From Bretschneidera sinensis (lineage: Eukaryota; Streptophyta; Magnoliopsida; Brassicales; Akaniaceae): 64,000 nt of DNA. Both the position numbers and the translations under genes were made by a program. The notes beneath the pieces were generated by a model. The model ran no database searches and was not told the origin of the DNA. It saw only the letters and a list, made by a program, of their open reading frames with translations. Positions within the stretch are counted from its first letter, which is position 1. Each line of letters begins with the position of its first letter. Location: NCBI GenBank assembly GCA_023935145.1, contig CM043700.1, positions 41,628,620 through 41,692,619 of the forward strand, written 5' to 3'. Below, one piece after another: positions 46,722 to 58,706 of this stretch.

Positions 46722-48202
46722 ATGCCAACCAAAACCCCTGCCAAGGACCTTGGTAAGGGCGTAATGAGGACTGGGACGAGTTCCTCGGCTGAGTCTGAGG
46801 CATGCTCCAACATAGCCACTCTTCAAGCGCAGTTTGCAGAACTCTCACGACTTGTGACCAACCTAACCGCTGAGATCCACGAAGGAGGTCGCCAGCCATC
46901 ACCAGTACCCCCTCAACCAGACCTTAGTCATACTATGTCAGGTAGCCGCAGACGCTCTACCGATGGCTGTTTCGCAATCGCGTTTTCCCAGCCTCGTATG
47001 GCTAAGTCCAGAGAAAGTCCCTCGTCCAAACACAGTGGTGATCTCGGAAGGCGAGTCGAGGACATAGAATGATGGATCAATAAAGCTCTTAAAGGTCGTG
47101 GTCACAACGTCATGGACAAGCTCGATGTGCAGGACCCCCCTTCACTCGGGAGGTCCTCGAAGCCCCCCCGGCCAAATTTCAGAATGCCTTAGATTAAACC
47201 TTATGATGGATCCACTGACCCTTTAGATCACCTCCAGCACTACAGAACCATAATGACACTCCATAGACATTCCGACCCTGTGATGTGTCGAGCCTTCCCT
47301 CTAACACTTGAAAAGGCAGCCGAAACGTGGTATTCCTGTTTGAAACCAGGAGGCATCCGCACGTTTAAAGAGCTAAGTTACGCTTTTGCCTCTCATTTTA
47401 TCAGTAGCAAAGGACCAAAGAAGACCTCGAAATCTTTGTTCAACATCATCCAGCTAAAAGGAGAGAAACTTTGGGCCTATATTTTAAGGTTCAACTCCGT
47501 CGCATGGGAGATCCCAGACCTTGATCCTAGCGTTCAGCTATTGGCTTTCAAAAATGGGCTAAGATCTGGGATCTTCAGTTCAAAACTTACCAGACGCCTA
47601 CCTCTTGATATGAGTGAAGTCTTGGCCCGAGTTGAGAAATACATGCTGGCGGAAGACGACCAGGTGTTCAGCAGAAAGTGAGAATGAAACGTGGAAAGAA
47701 GAAAGAGAGGCCCTACCAGCCTGGGCTGTGAGCCTGCTAAACGACCATTTCGCGACGAAAGACCAACAGCCCCTAGACCTTTAGAAGGCAGGCCTCAAAC
47801 CCCTAGAACCTTCGGAACCAGACCTAGGGCCTATGGGCCATCCGAAAACTATACTTTGTTGAATGCATCAAGGAACAACATTCTAATGTAGATCCACAAC
47901 AAAGGTCTCTTGCAGTGGCCCCCGAGGCCACCAAACCTCAATCCAGATCGAAGTACTTAGTGTAGGTTCCACAAAAACTACGGCCACGATATAGAGGAAT
48001 GTAAGGCCTTCAAGAACTAGATAGAGGCTCTCATTAACAGAGGATATCTAAAGGAATTTACTGGATTACGGACGAAAAAATTCGCAGAGCAACCCCGGAA
48101 AAGCCCTGAACGCTCACTCGAGCGGAACAGGCCTGTGCAGCATATCCGAAAGATCTCGGGGCCGAACTGTGAAGAACCCAGCCAGAAGAAACCAGAGGCC
48201 CC
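46722..48202 (+). pseudogene. gag: broken gag of element 4
   Basis: Starts MPTKTPAKDLGKGVMRTGTS. One frame carries stops at 47070 (TGA), 47190 (TAG), 47679 (TGA) and more downstream. Between them are a Retrotrans_gag-type domain (about 47193-47681: IKPYDGSTDPLDHLQHYRTI, FPLTLEKAAETWY, LAFKNGLRSGIF) and, near 47961, a zinc-binding motif CRFHKNYGHDIEEC followed by a TAG and IEALINRGYLKEF. Element 2 then interrupts at 48203. Not translatable as one protein. Confidence 0.82.
48198..48202. repeat. TSD of element 2, left
   Basis: GCCCC before TGATAATAG; repeated at 54510-54514. Confidence 0.92.
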
Positions 48203-49556
48203 TGATAATAGCCATTAAATGCATTATATTCGTACTTATTTGTTAGCACTTTAGGGTTGATTTAGGTCTTAATTGCATTTTTATTCATTAACAACTCTAA
48301 AGTGGTATTTTTGGAGCATTAATTTATTTCGGTGCATTTTTCAGGTATCTTGAGTTAAAGGAGATGGAAAAACTATCATCATTTTGAAACACAAAGTTCC
48401 ATTGAACACTCAAGCAAAAGAATGATCGCGGAAGAGCCAAGATGAAGAGAAACTATGGAAGGAGTTTTCACTAAGTTGCTGGAGTTGGCATACAAATCAA
48501 CCATCTTTAAAAATTAAACTGTATCGATGTAGAAAGAACCAGGAAGTGTGCCACATATGATTAGAAAGATATGGAAGTCTATTTTCTGGAGGATTTTACG
48601 GTTCATTAAAATCATTTCTCTAGAGGAAATTATGGCGATTTTAGCGGACAGAGGTCAGACTTTCTGAATCAGAGCGCGCACAGCCTTGTGCACTCCGAGT
48701 TAGACCCTAATTAGGTCTTTAATGACTTATTCAAACCCTAAAACACCCCTAGACCTTGTATAATATAAATATACCACTTAGGGTTTGTAATTGGAGATTC
48801 AAAAAAACCTGGAGAACTCAAGAAAGCAGCAACTTTCCTTCCATTGTGCAACCATGAGCCCCATGGCTAACTAATCTCCAAGCAATGAGAAGGGATGAAT
48901 CCCTAGGTGTAGTTGTTTCTATTTCCCTTATTTGATTCAGTTGTAATGGAGCTTTAACGTTCAAATATTGTTATGATTTACTTTTATTCTAATTATAAAG
49001 ATTTCATCTAATCCGGTGATTGTATCTTTTTCCTTGATATAGATTTAGTCATGCTTTCTTTATGTCAAGATTATTTGGGTATGATTGAGTTCGGTAGATC
49101 TAGCCTTTAGGTTTGTCCATTACTGCAATATTGTCATCAAAGATATATTGTCGTTTCTTGATAAACTTAAAGGATAGATCATATGTGCATGAATTGAAAA
49201 TAAAGAATATTTCATAACAATCAAATTAGGGTTTATACATGTGCTTTAATTGAATATTTGCCGATTGCCTGTTTGGGATGTGAAACTTGCAATCGAGATA
49301 AGAAAAACAACTGAATCCAGTTAGGATTAAGACAACAAACCTAGGGAGGATTCCCGGATCCTTGTTGCTTCTCCATTATATTTCACAATCTACTTTACAC
49401 AATTGTCTCACTATCAAATTTCAGATTCTATATTTAATTTGATCATATCGTCTCATATTAAAGTTTACACCTTCCTTTATAGTTAATTTATCTCCCTGTG
49501 GAATCGACACCCCAAAGCCGTACTGCAACACCGTGTTACTGTTTTGGGCGTAATCA
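48203..49556 (+). repeat. 5' LTR of element 2
   Basis: TGATAATAGCCATTAAATGC to GGGCGTAATCA. Related to the LTRs of elements 1 and 3 at both ends but lacks the GC-rich minisatellite. TATA-like TATAATATAAATATA at about 48759. Confidence 0.93.
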
Positions 49557-49561
49557 AATTT

Positions 49562-49578
49562 TGGCGCCGTTGCCGGGG
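49562..49578 (+). promoter_or_regulatory. tRNA-Asp primer-binding site of element 2
   Basis: TGGCGCCGTTGCCGGGG, identical to the site in element 1. Confidence 0.92.
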
Positions 49579-49780
49579 AGACGCGCTTACTTACAAGGAA
49601 GTTGTCAACTCTAAGACATGACGGTAGAAGAGTTGTAGATAGTTTTTCTTTCAGTAGTTTGTAAAGGCGGCAACTTTGTTCCCTCTTTTTGCTTGCTACA
49701 TTAATTTTTTTTTTATTATTTTATTTTATTTTATTCTTTTATTCTTTTATTCTTTTTTATTTTTATTTTTTTTACCTTGA

Positions 49781-51493
49781 ATGCAAAGACATAGAGATGC
49801 TTTGGGTAGATTTGCTAGTAGGCCTGTGCTAGAGTCAAAATTAAATTCCTTTCTAAATCCCTTATTTGACAACCCATCTAGTCCCGAAGAAATGAGTGAA
49901 CATGAATATCAACCCCCTAGGACCCTTCAGGATTACCTCAACCCTACACGCACAGCCACACCATCATGCATCATGTTTCCAGCCAATACTCGCCAATTAG
50001 ATCTTAAACTAGGGATGATTCAATTACTCCCTACATTCCATGGCTTGGAAAACGAAAACCCATATGTGCACATTAGAGAGTTTGAGGAAGTAGTTGCGAC
50101 TTTTCATAGTCAAGATGAAACTCATGACATTATGAAACTTAAGTTCTTTCCTTTCGCTTTGAAGGATAGAGCTAAGAGTTGGTTATACTCACTAAGACCA
50201 TGATCTATTGGGTCGTGGACTCAGATGACTCGGATCTTTTTTAATAAATACTTTCCCCAACATAAGACCAATGCTTTAAAAAGACAAATCTCCACCTTTG
50301 CACAAAAGGATAGCGAGACTTTGTATAAGTCATGGGAGAGATTTAAAGAGTTATTGAGTATGTGTCCTCACCATGGGTATGAGAGTTGGTGCTTAGTGAG
50401 CTATTTTTATGAGGGACTTGCATATAGAGAGCGTCAATTCGTAGAGATGATGTGTAATGGTGAATTTTTGGAGAAAGATCCTGATGAGGCCATGGAGTAC
50501 CTCAATGAGCTTGCTGAAAAAGCTCACACTTAGACTGAACCTTGTGCTACTGAAAGCACAAATAAGTCACGACCTATAGGGAACCCAAATGGTGGTGGAA
50601 TTTACCATCTTAGGGAGGAGGATAACCTTAAGGCCAAGGTCGAGATGCTCACTAGGGAGCTAGATGAATTAAAAACTAAGAGCTTAAAGCCAACACACCT
50701 AGCTAATCATGCAAAGTCTTTGAAACCATGTTTTGTGTGTAGAGGGGTAGATCATCTCGCCCAAGAGTGTCCTACATTTGCTGAAATGAGAGGGATGTAT
50801 GAGGAACAATGTAATGCCTTAGGCATGTACAAGAAGCCTCATGCACCCTTCTCTAATACCTATAATCCGGGGTGGCGTGATCACCCAAATTTCAACTGGA
50901 AGTTTGAAAATCAGCAGCTTGCACAACCCCCTGCACCATATCTTGAACCATATCATGCACCCGTGTCTTCTAGGAGTTCTTTAGAAGACACTTTACATGC
51001 TTTTATTGAAGCACAAGGGAAGACTAATCAAAGGCTTGAATCTTTAATTGTGCAGGTTGTTGAAGAACATAAAGAGATAAAGAGCCAAGTGTCCAAGTTG
51101 ATGAGCTACTTGAGTGTGACTGAGCGAGGTAAGTTCCCTTGTCAAGCTCAGTCCATATCCCATGGTCAACACCTAGCACAACAGAATTTGAAGGAGGTGA
51201 ATGTTCTTGAGACACTAAGTGGTAAGTCATTACACATCCCAGCAACGAAAAAATCAGAGGATGTGAATGAAACCCACCAAGCATACATGATTGACTCATT
51301 CATGGAAAAGGTCCAGCACCTTAATCCATTGGAGTCCACCTTCATCCATGGCTTCACAAAAGCACATATCGAGCCAGAATTTGCGGATGTTACTGATGAC
51401 ATCCTTGAGGCCTCTCAAAAGCATACAAGCACCAAATTTGGCAATGAAGCAGTGGCTGGTGCATTCAACCTATGTTTGTCTAGGAGAGAATAA
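49781..51493 (+). pseudogene. gag: gag of element 2 with two nonsense codons
   Basis: One frame of 570 codons from MQRHRDALGRFASRPVLESK, broken by TGA at 50201 (CGA in element 3) and TAG at 50531 (TGG in element 3). It contains the RTLQDYLNPTRTATPS N-terminus, the capsid region (MIQLLPTFHGLENENPY) and a CCHC knuckle, CFVCRGVDHLAQEC, near residue 319. After the linker a tail (FMEKVQHLNPLEST, AHIEPEFADVTDDILEA, FNLCLSRRE) replaces the protease. This tail is shared with element 3 and not with element 1. The leader 49579-49780 is T-rich and non-coding. Confidence 0.88.
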
Positions 51494-53143
51494 AAGTGTC
51501 TGGCTGAAGACATAAAACTTAGCGCTCATGGGAGGCAACCCACAACATATCCTTTTATTTTTACTATTTTTCATATTTCTTTTTCTTATTTATTATTGTT
51601 ATTTTGCTGTTTTCTAGTATTAACTTAGCATTTCTTTTTCAAGGAAAATATACGAAGCAGTTCAAATGGTGGAGCACAATTTTCAGCTTCTGTGCACCTT
51701 TGGCTACAAAGGGAGTTTATTTTACTCTTTCTTTTACATTGAGGTCAATGCAATTTTTAAGTTGGGGGTGGAAGAAACACATCTCTTTGTTTCCATATTC
51801 TTTATTTCCATACATTTTTTTCCTTTGAACTGCTTGGTGTCATTTTTTTTTGTTTATTTTTAGCATGCTTTGTGTTTGCCCTAGAGTTAATTCACATGTC
51901 AATGATATGAACTTAATTGAAATAACATATAGCATGTAGAAGAAGTTAAATTCAATTTCAGTTTGAGAATAATTTAAGTGTCAATCTTGATTTGGTTTGA
52001 GACTCTAGTTTGTGGTAAGATTGAATGATTAGTCTAAAACATCTAGAAAAGTTTTATGTGCGATTGATTGTGAATATTTTTGCGGTCTCAACAAGCTCTA
52101 GAACTTATTTGATAATTACTTGAGGCGAATTCCTAGAATGCACACTACTGAGGATATGATATAGGCCATTTTTGAATAATTTGAGCCTTTCAAACCTTCC
52201 CTTACAATATATATATCACTAGTCACCTATTTGAGCCATTTTTCTTGAAAAATAATTTGAGCCTTGTTTCTTTCAAAAACCCATTTACTTACCCTTATGA
52301 GTCTAGAAATATTTTATCCTTACCCTTCTTTTAAAAGAACTTAGTTGTACACATTGTTGAGAAGCACTTAAGAGGAGTAAGGATGGAAATATGAAATATC
52401 ATAACCCAAGTATATTAAAGAAGATAAGTTGGGGGTTGTGGAAAAGAAAAGAAAAAAAAAGAAAAAAGAAAAAAAAAGAGATGAATGAGTATTTGCCAAA
52501 AACAGAAAAAGAAGAGAAGTATGGCAAAGAAAGAAGAAAAAGAAAAGAAAAGTGGTGACTTATCAAGAGATATGCTCTTATAAAAAATGGGTGAAGGAGT
52601 TAAGCATTGAAGTAAAGTTATCTAGCACTTAAAGGTGGTTGTGTTTAAAGCTAAGAGATTAAGTTCTTTTACTTGCAAATCCTTCCCATTCTTTCTTAAC
52701 CTTTACCTTGGCATAGCATTACAAGCCCATTAAAGACCTATTGATCCAATGAAGTGTGATTTTTCTACAATAGTGGAGAATGATTTGAAAAATAAGCCTA
52801 TGGAGCTTGTTTATGTGATTGATGTCACACAATTTGTTATGTTTTTAGAGGCCAAGACTTGTATTCATGAATGTTGTGCATAAAATCATCCGGATGTTCG
52901 GACTAATGGATTGTGGTAAGATGGATGTTAAGAGTCAATAACGATTTTAAGATTGATGTTTGGATTACTTTTGGACTTAGGTGAAATTTAATGATTCTAT
53001 GTGCCGTATGTTATGTACAATTTTTGAGACAAAAAGTGAATTACTCTTGGTTCACCGCTAGCATTGCTTTACGTTGTTTTTAACTCCTACCATAGAATTC
53101 ATCTCTTATTTTCGCTTGAATTGCTAGGGACTAGCAATAAGCT
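51494..53143 (+). other. 3' non-coding region of element 2
   Basis: No gene. Homologous to 14058-15750 and 60456-62063, with AGTTGGGGGTGG at 51760-51771 and AGTTGGGGGTTG at 52427-52438, the second followed by a GAAA-rich purine stretch (52439-52555). Confidence 0.75.
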
Positions 53144-53155
53144 AGTTGGGGGTTG
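53144..53155 (+). promoter_or_regulatory. polypurine tract of element 2
   Basis: AGTTGGGGGTTG abutting the 3' LTR. Confidence 0.75.
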
Positions 53156-54509
53156 TGATAATAGCCATTAAATGCATTATATTCGTACTTATTTGTTAGC
53201 ACTTTAGGGTTGATTTAGGTCTTAATTGCATTTTTATTCATTAACAACTCTAAAGTGGTATTTTTGGAGCATTAATTTATTTCGGTGCATTTTCCAGGTA
53301 TCTTGAGTTAAAGGAGATGGAAAAACTATCATCATTTTGAAACACAAAGTTCCATTGAACACTCAAGCAAAAGAATGATCGCCGAAGAGCCAAGATGAAG
53401 AGAAACTATGGAATGAGTTTTCACTAAGTTGCTGGAGTTGGCATACAAATCAACCATCTTTAAAAATTAAACTGTATTGATGTAGAAAGAACCAGGAAGT
53501 GTGCCACATATGGTTAGAAAGATATGGAAGTCTATTTTCTGGAGGATTTTACAGTTCATTAAAATCATTTCTCTAGAGGAAGTTATGGCGATTTTAGCGG
53601 ACAGAGGTCAGACTTTCTGAATCAGCACGCACACAGCCTTGTGCACTCCGAGTTAGACCCTAATTAGGTCTTTAATGACTTATTCAAACCCTAAAACACC
53701 CCTAGACCTTGTATACTATAAATATACCACTTAGGGTTTGTAATTGGAGATTCAAAAAAACCTGGAGAACTCAAGAAAGCAGCAACTTTCCTTCCATTGT
53801 GCAACCATGAGCCCCATGGCTAACTAATCTCCAAGCAAGGAGAAGGGATGAATCCCTAGGTGTAGTTGTTTCTATTTCCCTTATTTGATTCAGTTGTAAT
53901 GGAGCTTTAACGTTCAAATATTGTTATGATTTACTTTTATTCTAATTATAAAGATTTCATCTAATCCGGTGATTGTATCTTTTTCCTTGATATAGATTTA
54001 GTCATGCTTTCTTTATGTCAAGATTATTTGGGTATGATTGAGTTCGGTAGATCTAGCCTTTAGGTTTGTCCATTACTGCAATATTGTCATCAAAGATATA
54101 TTGTCGTTTCTTGATAAACTTAAAGGATAGATCATATGTGCATGAATTGAAAATAAAGAATATTTCATAACAATCAAATTAGGGTTTATACATGTGCTTT
54201 AATTGAATATTTGCCGATTGCCTGTTTGGGATGTGAAACTTGCAATCGAGATAAGAAAAACAACTGAATCAAGTTAGGATTAGGGCAACAAACATAGGGA
54301 GGATTCCCGGATCCTTGTTGCTTCTCTATTATATTTCACAATCTACTTTACACAATTGTCTCACTATCAAATTTCAGATTCTATATTTAATTTGATCATA
54401 TCGTCTCATATTAAAGTTTACACCTTCCTTTATAGTTAATTTGTCTCCCTGTGGAATCGATACCCCAAAGCCGTACTACAACACCGCGTTACTGTTTTGG
54501 GCGTAATCA
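53156..54509 (+). repeat. 3' LTR of element 2
   Basis: Same length as the 5' LTR and nearly identical; ends GGGCGTAATCA before the TSD GCCCC (54510-54514). Confidence 0.93.
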
Positions 54510-54514
54510 GCCCC
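54510..54514. repeat. TSD of element 2, right
   Basis: GCCCC, identical to 48198-48202. Element 4 coding sequence resumes at once. Confidence 0.92.
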
Positions 54515-56191
54515 CATGACAAAAATCATCAAGACCATTTGTAGAGGGCCCGCAGCTGGGGGTGTGTCCAACAATAGCATGAAGTCTTATGCCAGGTCGA
54601 TAGCTTCCGTCTTCGGACCCTATAAATGGTATAAGGCGGGCGAAACCATTTCCTTTCCAGACGAAGACTTACAAAGAGTTCAGACTCCACACGACGATGC
54701 TGTCGTAATTTCCCTCCTCGTGGCCAACCACGAGGTTAGGCGAGTCTTGGTCGATAACAGAAGCTCAATCGACATTCTGTTCTATGACACTTTCCAACAA
54801 ATGCAACTGGGAGAGTCCCAATTAGAGCCAGTCTTCACCCCGCTTTACTGTTTCTCAAAAGGAGTAGTCTTTACAGAAGGCAGTATAACCCTCCCAATGA
54901 CTGTGGGGACGGCCCCTCAGGTGACAAATGTACATACTACTTTTCTAATCGTCCGGCAACCCTCATCCTATAATATGATACTTAGACGGTCAACACTGAA
55001 TAAACTCCGAGCGGTTGTCTCCACCCATTACCTGAAAGTCAAATTCCCCACCAAAGAATGAGTGGGTAAAGTCAAGGGAGATCAACAAACCTCAAGGTCC
55101 TACTATCTCAGTGCGGTGAGAAAATGCAAGCAGACGGAAGCCTTCCCGCTTGAGCTGGACGATCTTAGAGATGAAGGAAGCAACCCAAGGGGCCAACCAA
55201 TAGAAGAACTAACCGCTGTCCCCCTTGGTGAAGACAGCTCTCGGACCATCCAAATTGGTTTAAACCTACCTGAAGCCCTCAAAAAGTCTTTGCTAGCCCT
55301 CCTTCGAGCAAATCATGATCTATTCGCTTGGACTACCGCAGATATGCCTGGAATCAGCCCAGAGGTCATAGCACACCGATTAAGTGTGGATCCAAATCAC
55401 AAGCCGGTCATCCAAAAGAAAATATGGTTCACCCTTGAGCGACAGGCAACCATCTGAGCAGAGGTTGACAAATTGCCCACGACCAAGTTTACCCAAGAGG
55501 TACGCTATCCGGACTGGGTATCTAATGTAGTTATGGTGAAAAAGGCAAATGGCAAGTGACGGATCTGCATCGATTTCTCTGATCTAAATAAAGCTTATCC
55601 GAAATACAACTTCCCTTTACCCAGGATTGATCAACTTATCGACGCAACCTCAGGGCATGAATTACTAACGTTCATGGACGCATATTCAGAATATAATCAG
55701 ATCTTCATGCACCGATCAGACCAAGAGAAAACAACTTTTATTACAGAACAAGGACTCTACTGCTACAGGGTCATGCCCTTCGGCTTAAAGAATGTCGGGG
55801 CCACTTACCAGAGGTTAGTGAATAAAATTTTTCAAGGGCACATAGGTCAAAATATGGAAGTTTATGTCGATGATATGTTGGTTAAAAGTGTCAAGGCCAG
55901 AGATCACGAGGTCGGCTTAAAAGAGGCCTTCGACGTCCTCCACCATCATCAAATGAAGTTGAACCCCACTAAGTATGCCTTTGGAGTCACTGAGGGAAAG
56001 TTCCTTAGGTTCATAGTAACCCACAGAGGCATAGAAGAAAACCCTGAGAAGATAGATGTCATCTTTAGCATGAACCCGCCTCGGACTGTGAGGGAAATCC
56101 AACGACTCACCGGAAGGATAGCCGCTTTGAGCTGGTTCATGTCAAAGTCTGTCGAGAAGTGCCTACCCTTTTTTAAAGCCATCCTGAAGGC
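54515..56191 (+). pseudogene. pol: broken protease-reverse transcriptase of element 4
   Basis: A single frame with stops at 55059 (TGA), 55455 (TGA) and 55557 (TGA, where RT normally has Trp before RICID). The protease region has VLVDNRSSIDILF, in which the usual DxGSS glycine is Arg, so the protease is inactive. RT motifs are FAWTTADMPGISPEVIAHRL, the first Asp in FMDAYSEYNQI, YRVMPFGLKNVGATYQRLVN, and the YVDDM box near 55862. It ends at FFKAILKA, where element 3 is inserted. Confidence 0.88.
56187..56191. repeat. TSD of element 3, left
   Basis: AAGGC before TGATGAGAG; repeated at 63511-63515. Confidence 0.92.
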
Positions 56192-57676
56192 TGATGAGAG
56201 TCATAAAATGCATCTTAATAGTACTTAATTGTTATTATTTTAGGGTTGATCTAGGTTTTAATTGCACTTTTATACGTTAACAACTCTAAAGTATCATTCT
56301 TGGATCATTGATCTATTTCAGTGCATTTTCAGGTACTTAAGCTCAAAAGAGGAGGAAAAGTTATCATTGCTTGAAGCACAAAGACTCGAGTCATACTAGA
56401 GTGAAGGAATGCTTCTGAAAGGATAAGATAGAGGGCTTAAAAGAGCAACAGTTGTTGCCCGCACGAGAAAGGAGATTTACTAAATTGCCAGAATTGCCCG
56501 TATAGATCAATCATCTTTTAAAATTAAACTGTATTGATGCCAAAAGAACTAAGAGATGAGCCATATATTCTTAGAAAAATCCGGAAGTCTATTTTCTGGA
56601 GAATTTTACGGCTTGTAAAAATGATTTTTCTAGAAAAAGTTATGGCAGTTTTAGTAGACCAAGGTCAGGCTGTGCGGGCTATGCGGGATTTCAACGTGAT
56701 TTTAGGCTTAAATCCCACATCCTACATCGGTTGAAAAATATATTTCTACATCCCACATCCCACATCAGATTGGAAACGCATTGCACTCGTGGTATTTCCC
56801 TATAAAAGGCCTACTCCACTTCAGCTTTGAGGCATTAATCGGAGCTCATCTGAAATCATCAGAGAGTGAATCCAGAGGGCCTTTAGGATGAATCCGAAGT
56901 ATAATTTTGGAGGGCAAGCTGAGGAATCACCGAAGCTTTCGCTACCAAGGGGGAGATGATCGTTAAGAGGCCGGAGGCAACTCAAGGAAGCATGAGCCCC
57001 ATGGCCAGCTAGTCTCTAAGCAAGGCAAAGGGATGAATCCCTAGATGTAGTTGTTCTTATTTTCCTTTATTTGATTCAGTTGTAGTTTGGTATTATTTTC
57101 GTTAAATATTGTTATATTTTATTCTTTAATTTAATTAGTAGATTTATTATTACTCCTGTGATTGCATGCTTCTTTTCCATATAAGTTCAGGCATGCTTTT
57201 CTTATGTGTACCTGTTTGGGTGTGGTTGAGTCCGGTAGATCTCTTTTATAGATATGTCCATTGCTGCGGTATTGTCATTTAGATATATCGTCGTCTCTTG
57301 ATAATTTATAAGTTAGGTCATGTGTGCTTGAAAGTAAAGAAGATTTCATAACAATTACATTAGGATTTATAAATGCGCTTTAATTGAATATTTTCTGATT
57401 GCCTGTTTGGGATGTAAAACTTGCAATCGAGATAAAAACAACTAAATCAAGTTAGGATTAGAGCAACGAACCTAGGGAGGATTTCTGGAACCTTGTCATT
57501 TTTTATTTATATTATTCAATCTATTTACACAATTTGCTCACAACTCAGATTCTCTCATTTAATCTTTTATCGTTTGAGTTAAAGTTTACACCTTCTTTGT
57601 AATTAACTTGTTTCCTTGTGGAATCGACACCCCAAAGTTGTACTACAATAACCGCGTTATACTTTGGACGTAATCA
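56192..57676 (+). repeat. 5' LTR of element 3, complete forward part
   Basis: TGATGAGAGTCATAAAATGC to GGACGTAATCA, 1485 bp, matching the 3' LTR throughout. TATAAAA at 56801-56807. Contains short CCCACATCCCACATC repeats (about 56716-56770). Confidence 0.9.
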
Positions 57677-57679
57677 AAA

Positions 57680-58311
57680 TTTAATTACGCCCAAAACATA
57701 ATGCGGTTATTGTAGTACAGCTTTGGGGTATCGATTCCACAGGGGAAACAAGTTAATTACAAAAGAATGTGTGAATTTTAACACAGACGATAAAAGATTG
57801 ATTGAAAGAATCTGAATTGTGTGAACATAGTGTGAAGGATAGTATAATAAAGAAACAACAAGGTTTTAGAAATTCTCCCTAGGTTCGTTGCCCTAATCCT
57901 AACTTGATTCAGTTGTTTTTATCTTGATTGCAAGTTTCATATCCCGAACAGGCAATCGACAAATATTCAATTAAAGCGCATATATAAACCCTAATGTAAT
58001 TGTTATGAATTATTCTTTACTTTCAAGCACACATGACCTAACTTATAAATTATCAAGAGACGACGATATATCTAAATGACAATACCGCAACAATGGATAA
58101 ATCTATAAAAGAGATCTACCGGACTCAATCACACCAAAACAAATACACATAAGAAGAGCATGACTAGACTTATGTGGAAAAGAAGCATGCAATCACCAGA
58201 CTAATAAAAATCTACTAATTAAATTAAAGAATAAAACATAACAATATTTAATGAAAATAATACCAAACTACAACTGAATCAAATAAAGGAAAATAAGAAC
58301 AACTACACCTA
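57680..58311 (-). repeat. inverted partial LTR inside the 5' LTR of element 3
   Basis: Reverse complement of about 57039-57676, starting TAATTACGCCCAAAACATAA and ending CAACTACACCTAGGG. It forms a large head-to-head inverted repeat with the forward LTR. Its inner breakpoint lies at the palindrome AAATTT (57678-57683) and its outer one at the palindrome CCTAGG (58308-58313). Confidence 0.88.
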
Positions 58312-58513
58312 GGGAGGATTTCTGGAACCTTGTCGTTTCTTATTTATATTATTCAATCTATTTACACAATTTGCTCACAACTCAGATTCTCTCATTTAAT
58401 CTTTTATTGTTTGAGTTAAAGTTTACACCTTCTTTGTAATTAACTTGTTTCCCTATGGAATCGACACCCCAAAGCTATACTACAATAACCACGTTATACT
58501 TTGGGCATAATCA
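58309..58513 (+). repeat. duplicated LTR end before the PBS of element 3
   Basis: A second forward copy of the last 205 bp of the LTR (CTAGGGAGGATTTCTGGAAC to GGGCATAATCA), equivalent to 57472-57676. This end leads into the PBS. Confidence 0.88.
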
Positions 58514-58518
58514 AATTT

Positions 58519-58535
58519 TGGCGCCGTTGCCGGGA
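58519..58535 (+). promoter_or_regulatory. tRNA-Asp primer-binding site of element 3
   Basis: TGGCGCCGTTGCCGGGA, one mismatch at the last position compared with elements 1 and 2. Confidence 0.88.
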
Positions 58536-58706
58536 AAACGCGCTTAAGTACAAAGAAGTTTGTCGACTTTGAGACATAACGGTAGAAGAATTGTAAATAT
58601 TTTTCTTTTCAGTAGTTTGTAAATATAGTAATATTGTTCCTTTACCTTAGTTTTGATTTTGTGATTTATTTTGTTTTATTTATTTCCCCTCTGATTCATT
58701 TGGTGT

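Larger units (their letters stand above)
48203..54509 (+). mobile_element. gag-only Athila relative, element 2
   Basis: 6.3 kb, two LTRs of exactly 1354 bp (48203-49556, 53156-54509), tRNA-Asp PBS, PPT and TSD GCCCC. The only coding part is gag (49781-51493) with two nonsense codons; protease, RT, RNase H and integrase are absent. The LTRs differ by about 20 bases by eye (about 1.5%), so it moved recently, presumably using proteins supplied by an autonomous Athila. Confidence 0.93.

Noticed and set aside
56534..56734. Short ORFs in the LTRs of element 3 (also 62400-62696)
   Set aside because: They cross the promoter region and are not conserved as proteins between the two LTRs.
57677..58513. 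A separate solo LTR inserted in element 3
   Set aside because: There is no TSD at the inverted segment, both its ends are internal LTR positions, and the junctions lie at palindromes shared by the two arms, so a rearrangement of the same LTR explains it better.
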